A stretch of 64,000 bases of DNA, taken from positions 878,051-942,050 of the forward strand of contig NZ_BMZE01000001.1 of assembly GCF_014652635.1 (NCBI RefSeq), read 5' to 3'. Both the position numbers and the translations under genes were made by a program. Below the pieces are notes generated by a model. The model was not told where the DNA came from. It ran no database searches and saw only the letters and a list, made by a program, of their open reading frames with translations. How positions within the stretch are numbered: the stretch's first letter is position 1; every line of letters starts with the position of its first letter. Source of the DNA: Devosia pacifica (GTDB lineage Bacteria > Pseudomonadota > Alphaproteobacteria > Rhizobiales > Devosiaceae). Shown piece after piece: positions 46,427 to 55,367 of the stretch.

Positions 46427-47797
46427 ATGCTGAACAACGACCAACTCGACCGGTGGGACCGCGACTACTTCTTCCATCCCTCGACCCATCTTGCCCAGCA
46501 TGCCCGCGGCGAAAGCGCCAACCGCATCGTCACCGGTGGCTCGGGCGTCTATATCGAGGACCGCGATGGTAAACGCTCGCTCGATGCGTTCGCTGGCCTC
46601 TACTGCGTCAATGTCGGCTATGGCCGCACCGAGATCGCCGATGCGATCGCCGCGCAGGCCAAGGAACTTGCCTACTACCACGCCTATGTCGGCCACGGCA
46701 CCGAAGCCTCGATCACGCTCGCCAAGATGATCCTCGAGCGCGCGCCTGACCATATGTCGAAGGTCTATTTCGGCCTTGGCGGTTCGGACGCCAACGAGAC
46801 CAACATCAAGATGGTCTGGTACTACAACAACATTCTCGGCCGCCCCGAAAAGAAGAAGATCATCTCGCGCTGGCGCGGCTACCACGGTTCTGGCCTGATC
46901 ACAGGCTCGCTGACCGGGCTGCAGACGTTCCACAACAAGTTCGATCTGCCGCTGTCGCCGATCCTTCATACCGAGGCGCCGTACTATTTCCGCCGCCCGG
47001 ATATGAACATGAGTGAAGAGCAGTTCGTCGCGCATTGCGTCTCCGAACTTGAAGCGCTGATCGAGCGCGAGGGTGCCGATACCATTGCCGCATTCATCGG
47101 TGAACCGGTCCTCGGCACTGGTGGTCTCGTGCCACCGCCCGAAGGCTATTGGCCGGCAATCCAGGCCGTGCTGAAAAAGCACGACATCCTGCTGATCGTC
47201 GATGAAGTCGTCACAGCCTTCGGTCGCCTCGGCTCGATGTTCGGCTCGGCCAAGTACAACCTTGATGCCGATATCATCACCATCGCCAAGGGCCTCACCT
47301 CGGCCTACGCGCCGCTATCCGGCTCGATCTTTTCGAAGCGCATGTGGGATGTTCTCGAGCGCGGCACTGACGAGTTCGGCCCGATCGGCCATGGCTGGAC
47401 CTACTCTGCGCACCCGATCGGCACCGCTGCCGGCATCGCCAATCTCAAGCTGGTGGATTCGCTCGGTCTCGTCGACAATGCCGGTTCGACCGGCGCCTAT
47501 TTCAAGCAGGCCATGCAGTCCGCCGTCGGCGAACATGCAAATGTCGGCGATGTGCGTGGTGAAGGCCTGTTGTGCGCCGTCGAGTTCGTTAAGGATCGCG
47601 ACAACCGTGCGTTCTTCGATCCATCTGAAAAGGTCGGCCCGCGCGTTGCCGCCGCCCTTCTCAGCCGCGGCGTCATCGCCCGTGCAATGCCGCAGGGCGA
47701 CATAATCGGCTTTGCCCCACCGCTGTGCATCAGCCGCGAAGAAACCGATATCGTCGTCGATGCCATGAAGGGTGCCGTCACGGAAGTCCTGGGCTAA
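46427..47797 (+). CDS. doeD: Class III aminotransferase of ectoine catabolism (DoeD / Atf type)
   Basis: The 456-residue PLP enzyme has the class-III pattern: [19 protein letters not shown] (about residues 38-56), [11 protein letters not shown] (about 146-156), [14 protein letters not shown] (about 256-269) and the PLP-lysine [15 protein letters not shown] (about 284-298). DoeD transfers an amino group from diaminobutyrate to give aspartate semialdehyde for DoeC. An omega-amino acid:pyruvate transaminase would share these motifs, so the exact substrate rests on context. An AAAGGAA site precedes the ATG and a long hairpin terminator follows. Confidence 0.85.
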   Translation: MLNNDQLDRWDRDYFFHPSTHLAQHARGESANRIVTGGSGVYIEDRDGKRSLDAFAGLYCVNVGYGRTEIADAIAAQAKELAYYHAYVGHGTEASITLAKMILERAPDHMSKVYFGLGGSDANETNIKMVWYYNNILGRPEKKKIISRWRGYHGSGLITGSLTGLQTFHNKFDLPLSPILHTEAPYYFRRPDMNMSEEQFVAHCVSELEALIEREGADTIAAFIGEPVLGTGGLVPPPEGYWPAIQAVLKKHDILLIVDEVVTAFGRLGSMFGSAKYNLDADIITIAKGLTSAYAPLSGSIFSKRMWDVLERGTDEFGPIGHGWTYSAHPIGTAAGIANLKLVDSLGLVDNAGSTGAYFKQAMQSAVGEHANVGDVRGEGLLCAVEFVKDRDNRAFFDPSEKVGPRVAAALLSRGVIARAMPQGDIIGFAPPLCISREETDIVVDAMKGAVTEVLG

Positions 47798-47806
47798 GAA
47801 CCTTCA

Positions 47807-47849
47807 CATGACGAGAGCCGCAGCTCTGCCTGTGGCCCTCGTCATGTTT
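47807..47849 (+). terminator. Long hairpin ending the ectoine operon
   Basis: CATGACGAG (47807-47815) and CTCGTCATG (47838-47846) form a 9-bp outer stem with an inner GCCGCAG/CTGTGGC stem, followed by TTT. It lies 10 bp after the doeD stop. Confidence 0.75.
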
Positions 47850-47890
47850 AATGCTCCAGCTTACCATGCGCCTTTCCGGCGGAAGAAAAT

Positions 47891-48331
47891 ATGCAGCCAC
47901 ATCCGTTCTTCAAAGACAGGCTAATCCCCTCGGCCCATAAGCTCGGCCAATTCGAACTGCGGGCACTGTCAGTCAGTGATCTGGATCGTGACTATAGCGC
48001 AGTCATGGAAAGCGCGGCAGAGATCAAGGCCGCTAACCCGTACTCAACTTGGCCCGAAGGGCTGACCAGAGAGCGCAACCTGATTGATCTGGCATGGCAT
48101 CAACGCGAGTTCGAGATGCGTCGAAGCTTCGCTTGGGTGATTGAAGATTTGGCCGGCACGTACCTCGGCTGTGTTTATGTTTACCCATCGCTGACAGGTG
48201 AGCGCTCTGCGGACGTGAGGTGGTGGTGGCGCATCGGGCAAAATGCGGATCAAGCCGCGTTCAGAAGTCTGCTCCACGAGTGGCTTGGCACTAGTGTTTG
48301 GCCTCCCCTGTCCTACCATCTGCAAGCATGA
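47891..48331 (+). CDS. Probable GNAT-like acetyltransferase
   Basis: The 146-residue protein resembles short GNAT-superfamily members: FELRALSVSDLDRDYSAVM near the N-terminus, LTRERNLIDLAWHQREFEMR (about residues 58-77), then beta strands SFAWVIEDLAGTYLGCVYVY (about 80-99), where GCVYV resembles the family's beta-4. The usual acetyl-CoA loop (Q/R-x-x-G-x-G/A) is not clear and the C-terminus is short, so activity is uncertain. It stands alone after the ectoine terminator. I cannot suggest a substrate. Confidence 0.6.
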   Translation: MQPHPFFKDRLIPSAHKLGQFELRALSVSDLDRDYSAVMESAAEIKAANPYSTWPEGLTRERNLIDLAWHQREFEMRRSFAWVIEDLAGTYLGCVYVYPSLTGERSADVRWWWRIGQNADQAAFRSLLHEWLGTSVWPPLSYHLQA

Positions 48332-48391
48332 GCGGGCCTGAGGGGGCTTGAACTGGATTTTCGCCTCCTCGTTCCGACCGGCACAACGGGA

Positions 48392-49369
48392 CTATCCCTC
48401 GTTGAACACCACTGTCGTGCCCTCGCTCACCATGTGTGCCAGCTCGCGCGCGTCCCAATTGGTCATGCGCACGCAGCCATGGCTCTGTGTCTGGAATAGT
48501 TCGGCAGGCTCTGATGTACCGTGGATGCCGTAGGTGGGCTTGTTGATATCGATCCAGACAATGCCAACCGGATTGTTCGGGCCTGGCGGCAGCACCAGAC
48601 CCTCGTCATTGTCGCCCTGCTGGAAATTCTCATCCGGCTGATAGGTGTAGCTGGCAGGCAGCGCAATGGCCTGAACCTCGTGCGTGCCGCTCGGAGACGG
48701 CAATTGCTGCGACCCGACCGTCACCGGATAATTCGCGATCATCTCACCGGCCGCGTTGAACGCAGCCAGACGCTGCGACGCCTTATCCACTTCGACCCGC
48801 GTGATCTCCGCGCTCAACTCGTCACCGGGCTGCGCCACAACAACGGGGTCACCAACCGCAAACTCTGCATCGGGGTTAAGCCCCTCCAGAAACTCTTCAT
48901 CCATATGGAAGCGTTCTGCGAGGCTCTCGGCGACGCTGGCATAGCCGAGCCAGTCCATCTCCGCCAGCTCGGCATAGTCGTCAGGCAGAGGCGGGTTGAG
49001 ACGATCCGCATCGTCTTCCGAAATGGTGTACTCGGCGACGACTGCTCCTGCTTCCGGCCCGCCCAGCGCCTGCCAGACCTCCATGTCGAGCAGCCCGTCG
49101 ACCTCATAGCCCTCGCGAGTCTCGAAGGCCCGCAAGGCGCTCTCCGACATGCCGCCCTTGTAGCCGTCGATAATGCCTGGAGAGATGCCGGCGCGATCAA
49201 GCAGTACCTGCAGCTTCACGGTGAGCGCCGACCGCCCCTCGGGCAGTCCCCCACCGTCATAGGCCGCAGCATTGATTTCGTCGGGCGTCGGCACCTCGTC
49301 TTGAGCGAGTACGGGCCCCGAAAACAAGAAGGGGGCAATGGCAGCGGCGAGACTTGGAAAAATACGCAA
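48392..49369 (-). CDS. L,D-transpeptidase with peptidoglycan-binding domain (YkuD)
   Basis: The 325-residue exported protein has a signal peptide (cleavage after VLA, residue 22), a PG_binding_1-like domain (about residues 45-102, with LQVLLDRAGISPGIIDGYKG), a middle LysM-like segment, and a C-terminal YkuD catalytic domain with IHGTSEPAELF and the active-site SHGCVRMTNWDA (about 299-310). Such enzymes make 3-3 crosslinks in murein or attach proteins to it, activities common in Hyphomicrobiales walls. Upstream on the minus strand a GGAAA-N17-CGTT sequence (49429 to 49404) is one base from the EcfG consensus. Confidence 0.9.
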   Translation of the reverse strand: MRIFPSLAAAIAPFLFSGPVLAQDEVPTPDEINAAAYDGGGLPEGRSALTVKLQVLLDRAGISPGIIDGYKGGMSESALRAFETREGYEVDGLLDMEVWQALGGPEAGAVVAEYTISEDDADRLNPPLPDDYAELAEMDWLGYASVAESLAERFHMDEEFLEGLNPDAEFAVGDPVVVAQPGDELSAEITRVEVDKASQRLAAFNAAGEMIANYPVTVGSQQLPSPSGTHEVQAIALPASYTYQPDENFQQGDNDEGLVLPPGPNNPVGIVWIDINKPTYGIHGTSEPAELFQTQSHGCVRMTNWDARELAHMVSEGTTVVFNEG

Positions 49370-49461
49370 TGGACGACTTTCGCTGAGTTCTTGTTATAGC
49401 CTCAACGTGCCCGGCGACGCCGGGTTTCCAGCATCATGTCCAAATCATGGTCGCAAACGGA

Positions 49462-49506
49462 CAAAACGAAGGCGCAAGCCGCCCTGTTCTGAGCAGGCTT
49501 CGCGCC
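49462..49506 (-). terminator. Terminator after the Na/Ca exchanger gene
   Basis: On the minus strand a GGCGC(G)AAGCC stem pairs with GGCTTGCGCC (plus-strand arms 49471-49480 and 49496-49506) across a 15-base loop, followed by TTCGTTTTGT. It starts about 10 bp after the stop at 49517. Confidence 0.7.
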
Positions 49507-49516
49507 CTACCCGCAG

Positions 49517-50491
49517 TTAGGGCCACAGCCACCAGATATAGGTCAAATAACCTGCGAGCAGAACGCCACCTTCCCAGCGGGCTATGCGGCGCCCGGTATA
49601 GGCGAGAACAACGACCAACGCCGACACCGCCAGCATGACGATATTGTCGAAGCTGACGATCTCCGGCGGCACCTGTGACGGGGCGAGTAGTGCTGTCGCT
49701 CCGCCAATTCCCAGTGTGTTGTAGATGTTGGAACCGATGATGTTGCCGAAGGCGACATCCGCCTGGCGCTTCGCTGCCGCAACGAGCGAGGTCACAAGTT
49801 CCGGCATCGAGGTCCCGATGGCAACGATCGTCAGCCCGATAACCGTTTCCGAGATCCCGAACGAACGCGCCAGATCAACCGCACCGTTGACGAGAAAGTA
49901 GCCTCCAAGCACGACGATACCCAGGCCCGCGACGGACGTCACAAGCGGGACTACTAACGACCCCCCAGATGACGCTGCAGGAGAAAATGCAGGATCCGCG
50001 CCTTGCGCCGCTAGCCCTTTGTCGTATGCGGCGCCATGGTCAGCCTCCGCTGCCTTTTCTTGACGGAAAGCGAGGAAAAGGTACGAACCCAGAGCGATCA
50101 CGAAGAACACGCCGATAAGCCGTCCGAAGGTGAACAACGAGGCGAGGACGGCAAAAATGATCGTGACCCCTACCATCACCGTCGCATCGCGGCGCAAAGC
50201 CGATGTTTGAACGATGATCGGCGTCACAAGTGCGGAAGCGCCGAGAATAAGCAGCAGATTGGCGATGTTCGAGCCGACAATGTTCCCGTAAGCGATGCCT
50301 GGCGAACCGCTGATTGCGGCCTGCACCGATGTCACCAGCTCCGGTGCCGACGTGCCGAATCCTACAAGCGTCAGCCCAATGACCAGTGGCGATACCCGTA
50401 ATTGGCTCGCAACGCGCACCGCGCCGCGCACCAGCATCTCACCCCCGATGACCAGCAAAATGAACCCGCCGATCAGCATCAGCCAAGACAT
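49517..50491 (-). CDS. Calcium/sodium antiporter (CaCA family, YrbG-like)
   Basis: The 324-residue protein has about ten membrane segments in two inverted halves. Each half carries an alpha-repeat: GFGTSAPELVTSVQAA (about residues 46-61) and AIGTSMPELVTSLVAA (about 225-240), each followed by an (Y/F)GN(I/V)(I/V)GSN(I)xN motif. These line the ion path in CaCA exchangers. The middle cytosolic loop (about 145-175) is Ala/Asp rich. It exchanges Na+ for Ca2+ or a similar cation, in line with a salt-exposed lifestyle. It is monocistronic with its own terminator. Confidence 0.93.
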   Translation of the reverse strand: MSWLMLIGGFILLVIGGEMLVRGAVRVASQLRVSPLVIGLTLVGFGTSAPELVTSVQAAISGSPGIAYGNIVGSNIANLLLILGASALVTPIIVQTSALRRDATVMVGVTIIFAVLASLFTFGRLIGVFFVIALGSYLFLAFRQEKAAEADHGAAYDKGLAAQGADPAFSPAASSGGSLVVPLVTSVAGLGIVVLGGYFLVNGAVDLARSFGISETVIGLTIVAIGTSMPELVTSLVAAAKRQADVAFGNIIGSNIYNTLGIGGATALLAPSQVPPEIVSFDNIVMLAVSALVVVLAYTGRRIARWEGGVLLAGYLTYIWWLWP

Positions 50492-50728
50492 GCCGTCCCC
50501 CTAAACATCGTTTGCATCCAGAATTTGCCCACTGATCGAACTTTGCTGGCGAACCGAAGTTCCTTAGCGCGGCGGACAACAGAATGTCATCTGGGTCTGC
50601 GAAATGTCACCTTTGACCACTCGCCGATCCCACACGCTGGAATTTTCTGCCAGTAGACCCGACAAGCCTCTGACGGTATCGAACCAGACACCGCACGTAG
50701 CGAGTTGGTGCCCTTCTGGAAACGGACA

Positions 50729-51997
50729 ATGATGACTGACACGAACCACATCGCTCTCGCCCGCTCTCTGGCCCCTGTCATCCGTTTCTGTGATAACGAG
50801 CCGTTCCTGCCATCGCATGTCGGCATCACCGTCCACGACAAGCCGCAGAGATCGCCGTCCGCGCCAATGGACGTGACATTTGAGGATGGCGTTCACCGCG
50901 TCATCGAATATGCGATCTGGTGGGATTGGGATATCCAGCATCTTTATGAGCTCGAGCATGTCTGGCTGAAACTCGATGCCGATGACCAGGTAATTGGCGT
51001 AGACGCCAGCGCCCATGGCAAGCTGTTCGCGATGCGACGGGCTGACGGATCACTGCCCCTCGAGGCCGGACGCGTCACGCTCTATTCGGAGCCTGGCAAA
51101 CACGCCTTTCACGCCGAAGCGAAGCCCATACATGATCTTGCGCCGCGCCTCGCCGCCGCCTGCACGGATCTCGCTGGATACGGCACCATTCTCGTCCAGA
51201 AGATGTTCGCCGAAGCGTTCGCAGGCTTCACCGCCGAAGATCACCGCGCCGTTAAACGCTATCTGCAGGATCGCGCGTTTTGGCCGGCAGAAGGTTTTGA
51301 TCAGGCGGTCCGTCTGGAGGAAGCCACCTATATGACTTGGCCCGAGCTGAAGACCTATATCGCAAGCCGGGTGCCGCAAGTCCTGGCCGAAGTGCGCAAG
51401 GTTCAGCCCCTCCTCAAGGCAGTGTTTCTCGATAGTGGTGATACTATGGTCGATGAGGGCACCGAAATCCACGACGAGGATGGCAACGTCGCCGAAGCGC
51501 GGCTGATCCCCGGTGCGCGGGAGACCGTCGAGCGGCTGGCAGCCGAAGGTTATCGTCTGGTGCTGGTCGCCGACGGGCGCAAGAAAAGTTTCGATACCGT
51601 CCTCGGCCACCACGGCATACGCCAGCTTCTCGCTGCCGAAGTGATCTCCGAAGTCGTCGGCTGCTCCAAGCCTGATCCGCTGATGTTCTCGACCGCATTG
51701 GACGCCATTGGCCTTGGTCCCGAGGATGCGGCTGACGTCGTGATGGTCGGCAATCATCTCGGCCGAGACATCAACGGCGCAAACCGCGCTGGCCTCATCA
51801 GCATCTGGCTCGACTGGTCGCCGCGCCGGCACAAGATCCCCGAAGATATCGATGAAGTGCCGGATTACATTATCCGCACCCCGGGCGAATTGCCGAAACT
51901 CCTGGACTATATCGAGCAGGGACTGTCGAAGCGCGCCACCTCTGGCACCTTGCGTGCGGCTATGGAGAAAACCGTGAGCACCCGCGCTTCAGCCTAG
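50729..51997 (+). CDS. HAD-superfamily hydrolase fused to an N-terminal domain of unknown function
   Basis: The 422-residue protein has two parts. Residues about 1-215 are Trp/His-rich (DNEPFLPSHVGITVH, EYAIWWDWDIQHLYELEHVW) and I do not recognise them with certainty. Residues about 235-400 are a HAD domain with motif I FLDSGDTMVDE, motif II LVLVADGRKK, motif III KPDPLMFSTAL and motif IV VGNHLGRDINGANRAG. In motif I the second position reads S-G-D rather than the usual D-x-D, so the first Asp is kept and the acid/base Asp is shifted to D-S-G-D. The protein is probably a cytosolic phosphatase with a sensor or lectin-like front half; function unknown. ATG 50732 is an alternative start. Confidence 0.75.
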   Translation: MMTDTNHIALARSLAPVIRFCDNEPFLPSHVGITVHDKPQRSPSAPMDVTFEDGVHRVIEYAIWWDWDIQHLYELEHVWLKLDADDQVIGVDASAHGKLFAMRRADGSLPLEAGRVTLYSEPGKHAFHAEAKPIHDLAPRLAAACTDLAGYGTILVQKMFAEAFAGFTAEDHRAVKRYLQDRAFWPAEGFDQAVRLEEATYMTWPELKTYIASRVPQVLAEVRKVQPLLKAVFLDSGDTMVDEGTEIHDEDGNVAEARLIPGARETVERLAAEGYRLVLVADGRKKSFDTVLGHHGIRQLLAAEVISEVVGCSKPDPLMFSTALDAIGLGPEDAADVVMVGNHLGRDINGANRAGLISIWLDWSPRRHKIPEDIDEVPDYIIRTPGELPKLLDYIEQGLSKRATSGTLRAAMEKTVSTRASA

Positions 51998-52078
51998 GCG
52001 TAAACCAGTATCACATCACCCCTTTCCCCTTTTCGCCGTAAGCGCCTAAGATGGTGTGTGCGGCAAGCTGGGGGGCTC

Positions 52079-53935
52079 ATGGCCGATCAACCGTCAACTC
52101 TATCGGCACGCCTGTCCAAGCGGTTGATGCTGGACGGCCCCGTGCCGCTGGAATCCGGGCCGCTGGGTGATGGATGGCGGTTCGATTACCTCTTCGCGCT
52201 CGGCAGCACCAGCTGGGTCATCCATGAACTGGTCGTATTGCTGGCTGGGCTCACGCTTGCGTTCAGCGGTCTCGGCTGGTGGCCCTGGGCCTGGCTGCTG
52301 CTGATGAGCATCATCACCGTCGGCATGATGCTGGTGTCACGCAGCTATTTGCAGCAAAACAGGGCGCCTGATGCAGGCGAGAGGCATGCCGCCCTGCACA
52401 CCGCACTCACCGCCATTGCGGGCATCGTCTGGGGCGGCGGCGCCATCATGCTGGTCACGGCCCCGGCGGAACTTGTCACGTTCTATACTCTGGTTCTGGG
52501 CGGCACCGCACTTGGCGCGGTTAGTTCGCAGCACGCATGGCTGCGCTCTTGTTTTGTCGCAATCTGGACCGCGATGCCCCTGCTGATGCTGGCATTCCTG
52601 CTGCGCGGGCTCAACCTGCAGCACATATCGACCGCCCTGATGATGCTGCTTTATGCCGTCATCCTGAGCATCATGGCGCTGCGCATGCACAATTTCGTCA
52701 CGCGCAATGTCGATATCTCGCGTGAGCTGGCCAGCAAGATCGATGCGCTCACGGCCACCACCACTCAGCTCGAACAGGCGCACGCGGAAAAGTCCCGTTT
52801 TCTGGCTCAGGCCAGCCATGATCTGCGCCAGCCGATCCACGCCATCGGCTTGTTCGTCGAGTGCCTAAAGGGCCTGCGGCTCGGGCGCGAGGGCCGCGAG
52901 ATCCTGCGCAGCGTCGACCTGTCGCTTGAATCCCTTACACGGCTCTGCCGCTCTCTGCTTGATCTTGCGGCGCTCGACGTCGGCCGCGTGCGCGCCTCGG
53001 TCGCCCCCGTGGCGCTCGACCACATTCTCGGCGAAGTGGTGAGGCAGGGCAGCGAAGTCGCGCGGGAAAAGAACGTGAAATTGACGTACGTTCCCACCGG
53101 CCTTTGGGTCAGAACAGACGCGGCGCTTCTGCACACCATGGTGCAAAACCTTGTGTCCAACGCCCTCAAATACGCGCCCGGCTCCCGCGTGCTCGTCGGG
53201 GTGCGCCGCCGTGGCGAGACCGTGGCCATTGAGGTCATCGATACCGGTCCCGGCATCGCAGTGCAGGATCACGCCCGTATCTTTCAGGAGTTCGTTCGCT
53301 TGGGTCAGCATGTCGAACACATAGACGGGTTAGGCCTTGGGCTGTCCATTGTCTCCCGCCTCTCTCAACTCTTGGGATTGACCATTTCATTGAACTCCGC
53401 CCCCGGCCGCGGCAGTCGCTTCTCCATCGCGGGCCTGAAGCTGGCTCCAGCCGGCCAGACGCCAATGCTACCCGGAGCCGGTTATTCCTCGCGCCTCAAA
53501 GACCTTTCCGTACTCGTCATTGATGACGACGATGACGTCCGTGAAAGCACGGCGCGCCTCCTGTCTCGATGGGGCTGCACGGTTCAGGTGGTGGCGAGTG
53601 CCAGCGAAATAGACCCGTCGTTACCGATCGATTTCGTTCTCTGCGATTACGAATTGGGCGGCGGACCTTCCGGCGAAGAGATCATCGGGCGGCTGCGCGA
53701 CGCCCGTGGGCGCCTCTTGCCGGCTGCCATTATCACCGGTGGCCGTATCGAAAGCATCGGGGTCGACGGCAAGCTGCCCGATATCACGGTGCTTGCAAAA
53801 CCGGTTCGTCCTGCCCAGCTGCGCTCTGTCTTGCTATCGGCGATTTCTGCTCAGACCAAGCCGAGATCGGAGGCAACGCCTGCCGCCGCCGCGCGCGTCG
53901 AAACGTCGAGGGCGCGCAGCAAAGCCGAAACGTGA
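52079..53935 (+). CDS. Membrane hybrid histidine kinase with C-terminal receiver
   Basis: From ATG 52079, which follows a GGGGGG run, the protein is 618 residues. About six membrane segments (residues 30-195) form the sensor, then a coiled coil (about 205-235), the HisKA dimerisation domain with the phospho-His in [16 protein letters not shown] (about residue 247), the ATPase with [21 protein letters not shown] and [12 protein letters not shown], and a receiver (about 477-595) with [12 protein letters not shown] and the phospho-Asp in LCDYELGGG (about 522). The layout resembles quorum- or redox-sensing kinases. The stop lies inside the 3' end of the convergent LuxR-type regulator gene, the likely partner. 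Confidence 0.9.
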   Translation: MADQPSTLSARLSKRLMLDGPVPLESGPLGDGWRFDYLFALGSTSWVIHELVVLLAGLTLAFSGLGWWPWAWLLLMSIITVGMMLVSRSYLQQNRAPDAGERHAALHTALTAIAGIVWGGGAIMLVTAPAELVTFYTLVLGGTALGAVSSQHAWLRSCFVAIWTAMPLLMLAFLLRGLNLQHISTALMMLLYAVILSIMALRMHNFVTRNVDISRELASKIDALTATTTQLEQAHAEKSRFLAQASHDLRQPIHAIGLFVECLKGLRLGREGREILRSVDLSLESLTRLCRSLLDLAALDVGRVRASVAPVALDHILGEVVRQGSEVAREKNVKLTYVPTGLWVRTDAALLHTMVQNLVSNALKYAPGSRVLVGVRRRGETVAIEVIDTGPGIAVQDHARIFQEFVRLGQHVEHIDGLGLGLSIVSRLSQLLGLTISLNSAPGRGSRFSIAGLKLAPAGQTPMLPGAGYSSRLKDLSVLVIDDDDDVRESTARLLSRWGCTVQVVASASEIDPSLPIDFVLCDYELGGGPSGEEIIGRLRDARGRLLPAAIITGGRIESIGVDGKLPDITVLAKPVRPAQLRSVLLSAISAQTKPRSEATPAAAARVETSRARSKAET

Positions 53936-54474
53936 ACGCGAACCGTGAACGGCGATATGCCGAGTTCACGCGCGATCTCCTTATTGGATAGCCCTGCGCC
54001 TACGAGCACAAGGACTTCGCGCTGACGCGCCGAAAGCTGCGAGAGCCTGTCTGGCCTCTCAACCGGATCATCGCCCAGGCTGGCGCTCGTCCGAACGACA
54101 ATATCGCCCCCGAGCAAAGCCTCGACGCCTGCCGCCATTGAAGTCGAGGACACGCCCTTGGCGATAAAGCCATCAGCCCCGGCATTCATCACCGCCTCGA
54201 CAGTTGCCGAATCATCCGACATCGACACCACTAGTAGCGAGGTCGAAGGATAGCGCGTTCGTAACTCAGCAATGCTCGTGGCACCCTCGAAGCCGGGAAA
54301 CACAAGGTCGAGCACTAGCAAAGACGCTGGCGGTCCGGCTTCGATCATGCGCCAGAGGTCGTCTGCGGTCCCGACTTCGCTCACCAATGCACTCGGCACG
54401 GCGCGCTGAACAATCCGGCGCATGCCATCCCGGAAAATCGGGTGGTCGTCCGCCACGATGATCCGCTCCTGCAT
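53851..54474 (-). CDS. NarL/LuxR-type response regulator
   Basis: The 207-residue protein has a receiver (about residues 1-120) with the acidic pair in [14 protein letters not shown], phospho-Asp in [10 protein letters not shown] (about 56) and the conserved Lys in GFIAKGVSS (about 106). A LuxR helix-turn-helix follows: [20 protein letters not shown] and [18 protein letters not shown] (about 143-180). It is convergent with the hybrid kinase and overlaps it by 85 bp, so each 3' end is coding on both strands. It is probably phosphorylated directly or through the kinase's own receiver. Target genes are unknown. Confidence 0.9.
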   Translation of the reverse strand: MQERIIVADDHPIFRDGMRRIVQRAVPSALVSEVGTADDLWRMIEAGPPASLLVLDLVFPGFEGATSIAELRTRYPSTSLLVVSMSDDSATVEAVMNAGADGFIAKGVSSTSMAAGVEALLGGDIVVRTSASLGDDPVERPDRLSQLSARQREVLVLVGAGLSNKEIARELGISPFTVRVHVSALLRALDVSTRAAAAGVASDLGLV

Positions 54475-54565
54475 CCCCCACTCCCGTGCAACGGCACCAA
54501 CCGCCTATGGGAAAGCTACCGGCGCGGTTCAGACTGCTCCATTCTACATGTGCACTAAGCCCGCC

Positions 54566-54832
54566 TCAATGGACGGTTATCATGCCGTCGACGGCCCGGA
54601 ACTCGCGTGGACTTATCAGCCGCCGGTGCGAAAGCCTCACCGAATGAAGGGGCCCCTCCAGCCGTTCGCTCCAGAAATCGAGGAAGGACTTGAGCTGCGG
54701 AAATTTCGGCGCCAGATCATATTCCTGCCAGACATATTGCTGCAGCAGGGAAGGCTGATCTGGCAGATGGTAGAGAATCTCGGCCGTCGTCAGCCCGTAC
54801 CCTTCGAGTTGACGCAGAAACGCTTTATCCAT
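54566..54832 (-). CDS. usg: Usg family protein
   Basis: The 88-residue product matches the small Usg protein conserved in alphaproteobacteria: LEGYGLTTAEILYHLPDQPS (about residues 9-28), LQQYVWQEYDLAPKFPQLKS (about 30-49) and FWSERLEGPLHSVRLSH (about 53-69). It is often found near tryptophan or other biosynthetic genes; no biochemical function is established that I know of. Here it stands 141 bp downstream of the coiled-coil gene on the same strand, without an obvious promoter of its own. The fit to the family is clear. Confidence 0.85.
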   Translation of the reverse strand: MDKAFLRQLEGYGLTTAEILYHLPDQPSLLQQYVWQEYDLAPKFPQLKSFLDFWSERLEGPLHSVRLSHRRLISPREFRAVDGMITVH

Positions 54833-54946
54833 GACTGACCTCGCACACCGATGTTGAGCCTCGGCGGGACTGGTCAGCGACCTGTCGCAACGAGGCCATC
54901 ATCAAGCCTAGCGAAATCAGCAACTTGTGGGAAAGCAGCAATGCCG

Positions 54947-54969
54947 AGGGAGGAGTGACACTCCTCCCT
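54947..54969. terminator. Long palindrome after the coiled-coil gene
   Basis: AGGGAGGAGTG (54947-54957) and CACTCCTCCCT (54959-54969) are perfect 11-bp arms around one base, folding as an 8-bp stem with a 7-base loop. It lies just beyond the minus-strand stop at 54974. No T-run follows on either strand, so a terminator role is uncertain. Confidence 0.45.
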
Positions 54970-54973
54970 TAGG

Positions 54974-55366
54974 CTATTCGGTTGCCTTATCGGTCAGCGA
55001 GCGAAGGCGTTCAAGCTCCGCCTCCGCCGCCTCGGCACGTGCCAGGGCCGCAGCAAGTTCGGCCTCCAGTTCAGCAATACGAGCCGCAGCAGTATCACCG
55101 CCTGCACCCGCATCCTGGTGGTCAACCGGCGCTGTACCCGTTTCGGACGATTCGAGGTCCGCTTCTCCGATCGGAGCGCCCGCCCGGCTTGCCATGATCC
55201 GCTGGTGGAACGCCTCGAGATATGCCCGGTCATCCTCATCGAGGGTGCCGGCTTCGTTCTCGGCCCGCATCCGCTCTAGATCCGCGACCGAATCCGCGTT
55301 CATCTCACCAGTGCCGAGCAGCTCGCGAATGAGCCGCTCGACATGTTCATCTCCGCCCTGCGCCAT
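54974..55366 (-). CDS. Small acidic coiled-coil protein of unknown function in the xylX operon
   Basis: The 130-residue protein is acidic. Residues about 1-60 are helical, with DEHVERLIRELLGTGEM and LERMRAENEAGTLDEDDRAY. Residues about 60-90 are Gly/Ala/Asp-rich and probably flexible. Residues about 90-125 are an Ala/Glu heptad coiled coil (ARIAELEAELAAALARAEAA). There is no signal peptide, membrane segment or cysteine. I do not recognise a family. Its ATG follows the dehydrogenase stop by one base (TGAGATG), so it is translationally coupled to it. A scaffold or regulatory role for the pentonate enzymes is a guess. Confidence 0.75.
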   Translation of the reverse strand: MAQGGDEHVERLIRELLGTGEMNADSVADLERMRAENEAGTLDEDDRAYLEAFHQRIMASRAGAPIGEADLESSETGTAPVDHQDAGAGGDTAAARIAELEAELAAALARAEAAEAELERLRSLTDKATE

Positions 55367-55367
55367 C

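Noticed and set aside
50539..50563. GGAAC-N16-AGTT on the minus strand before the Na/Ca exchanger as an EcfG promoter
   Set aside because: The -10 element departs from CGTT at its first base and a one-base mismatch is easily found by chance, so I do not list it as a feature.
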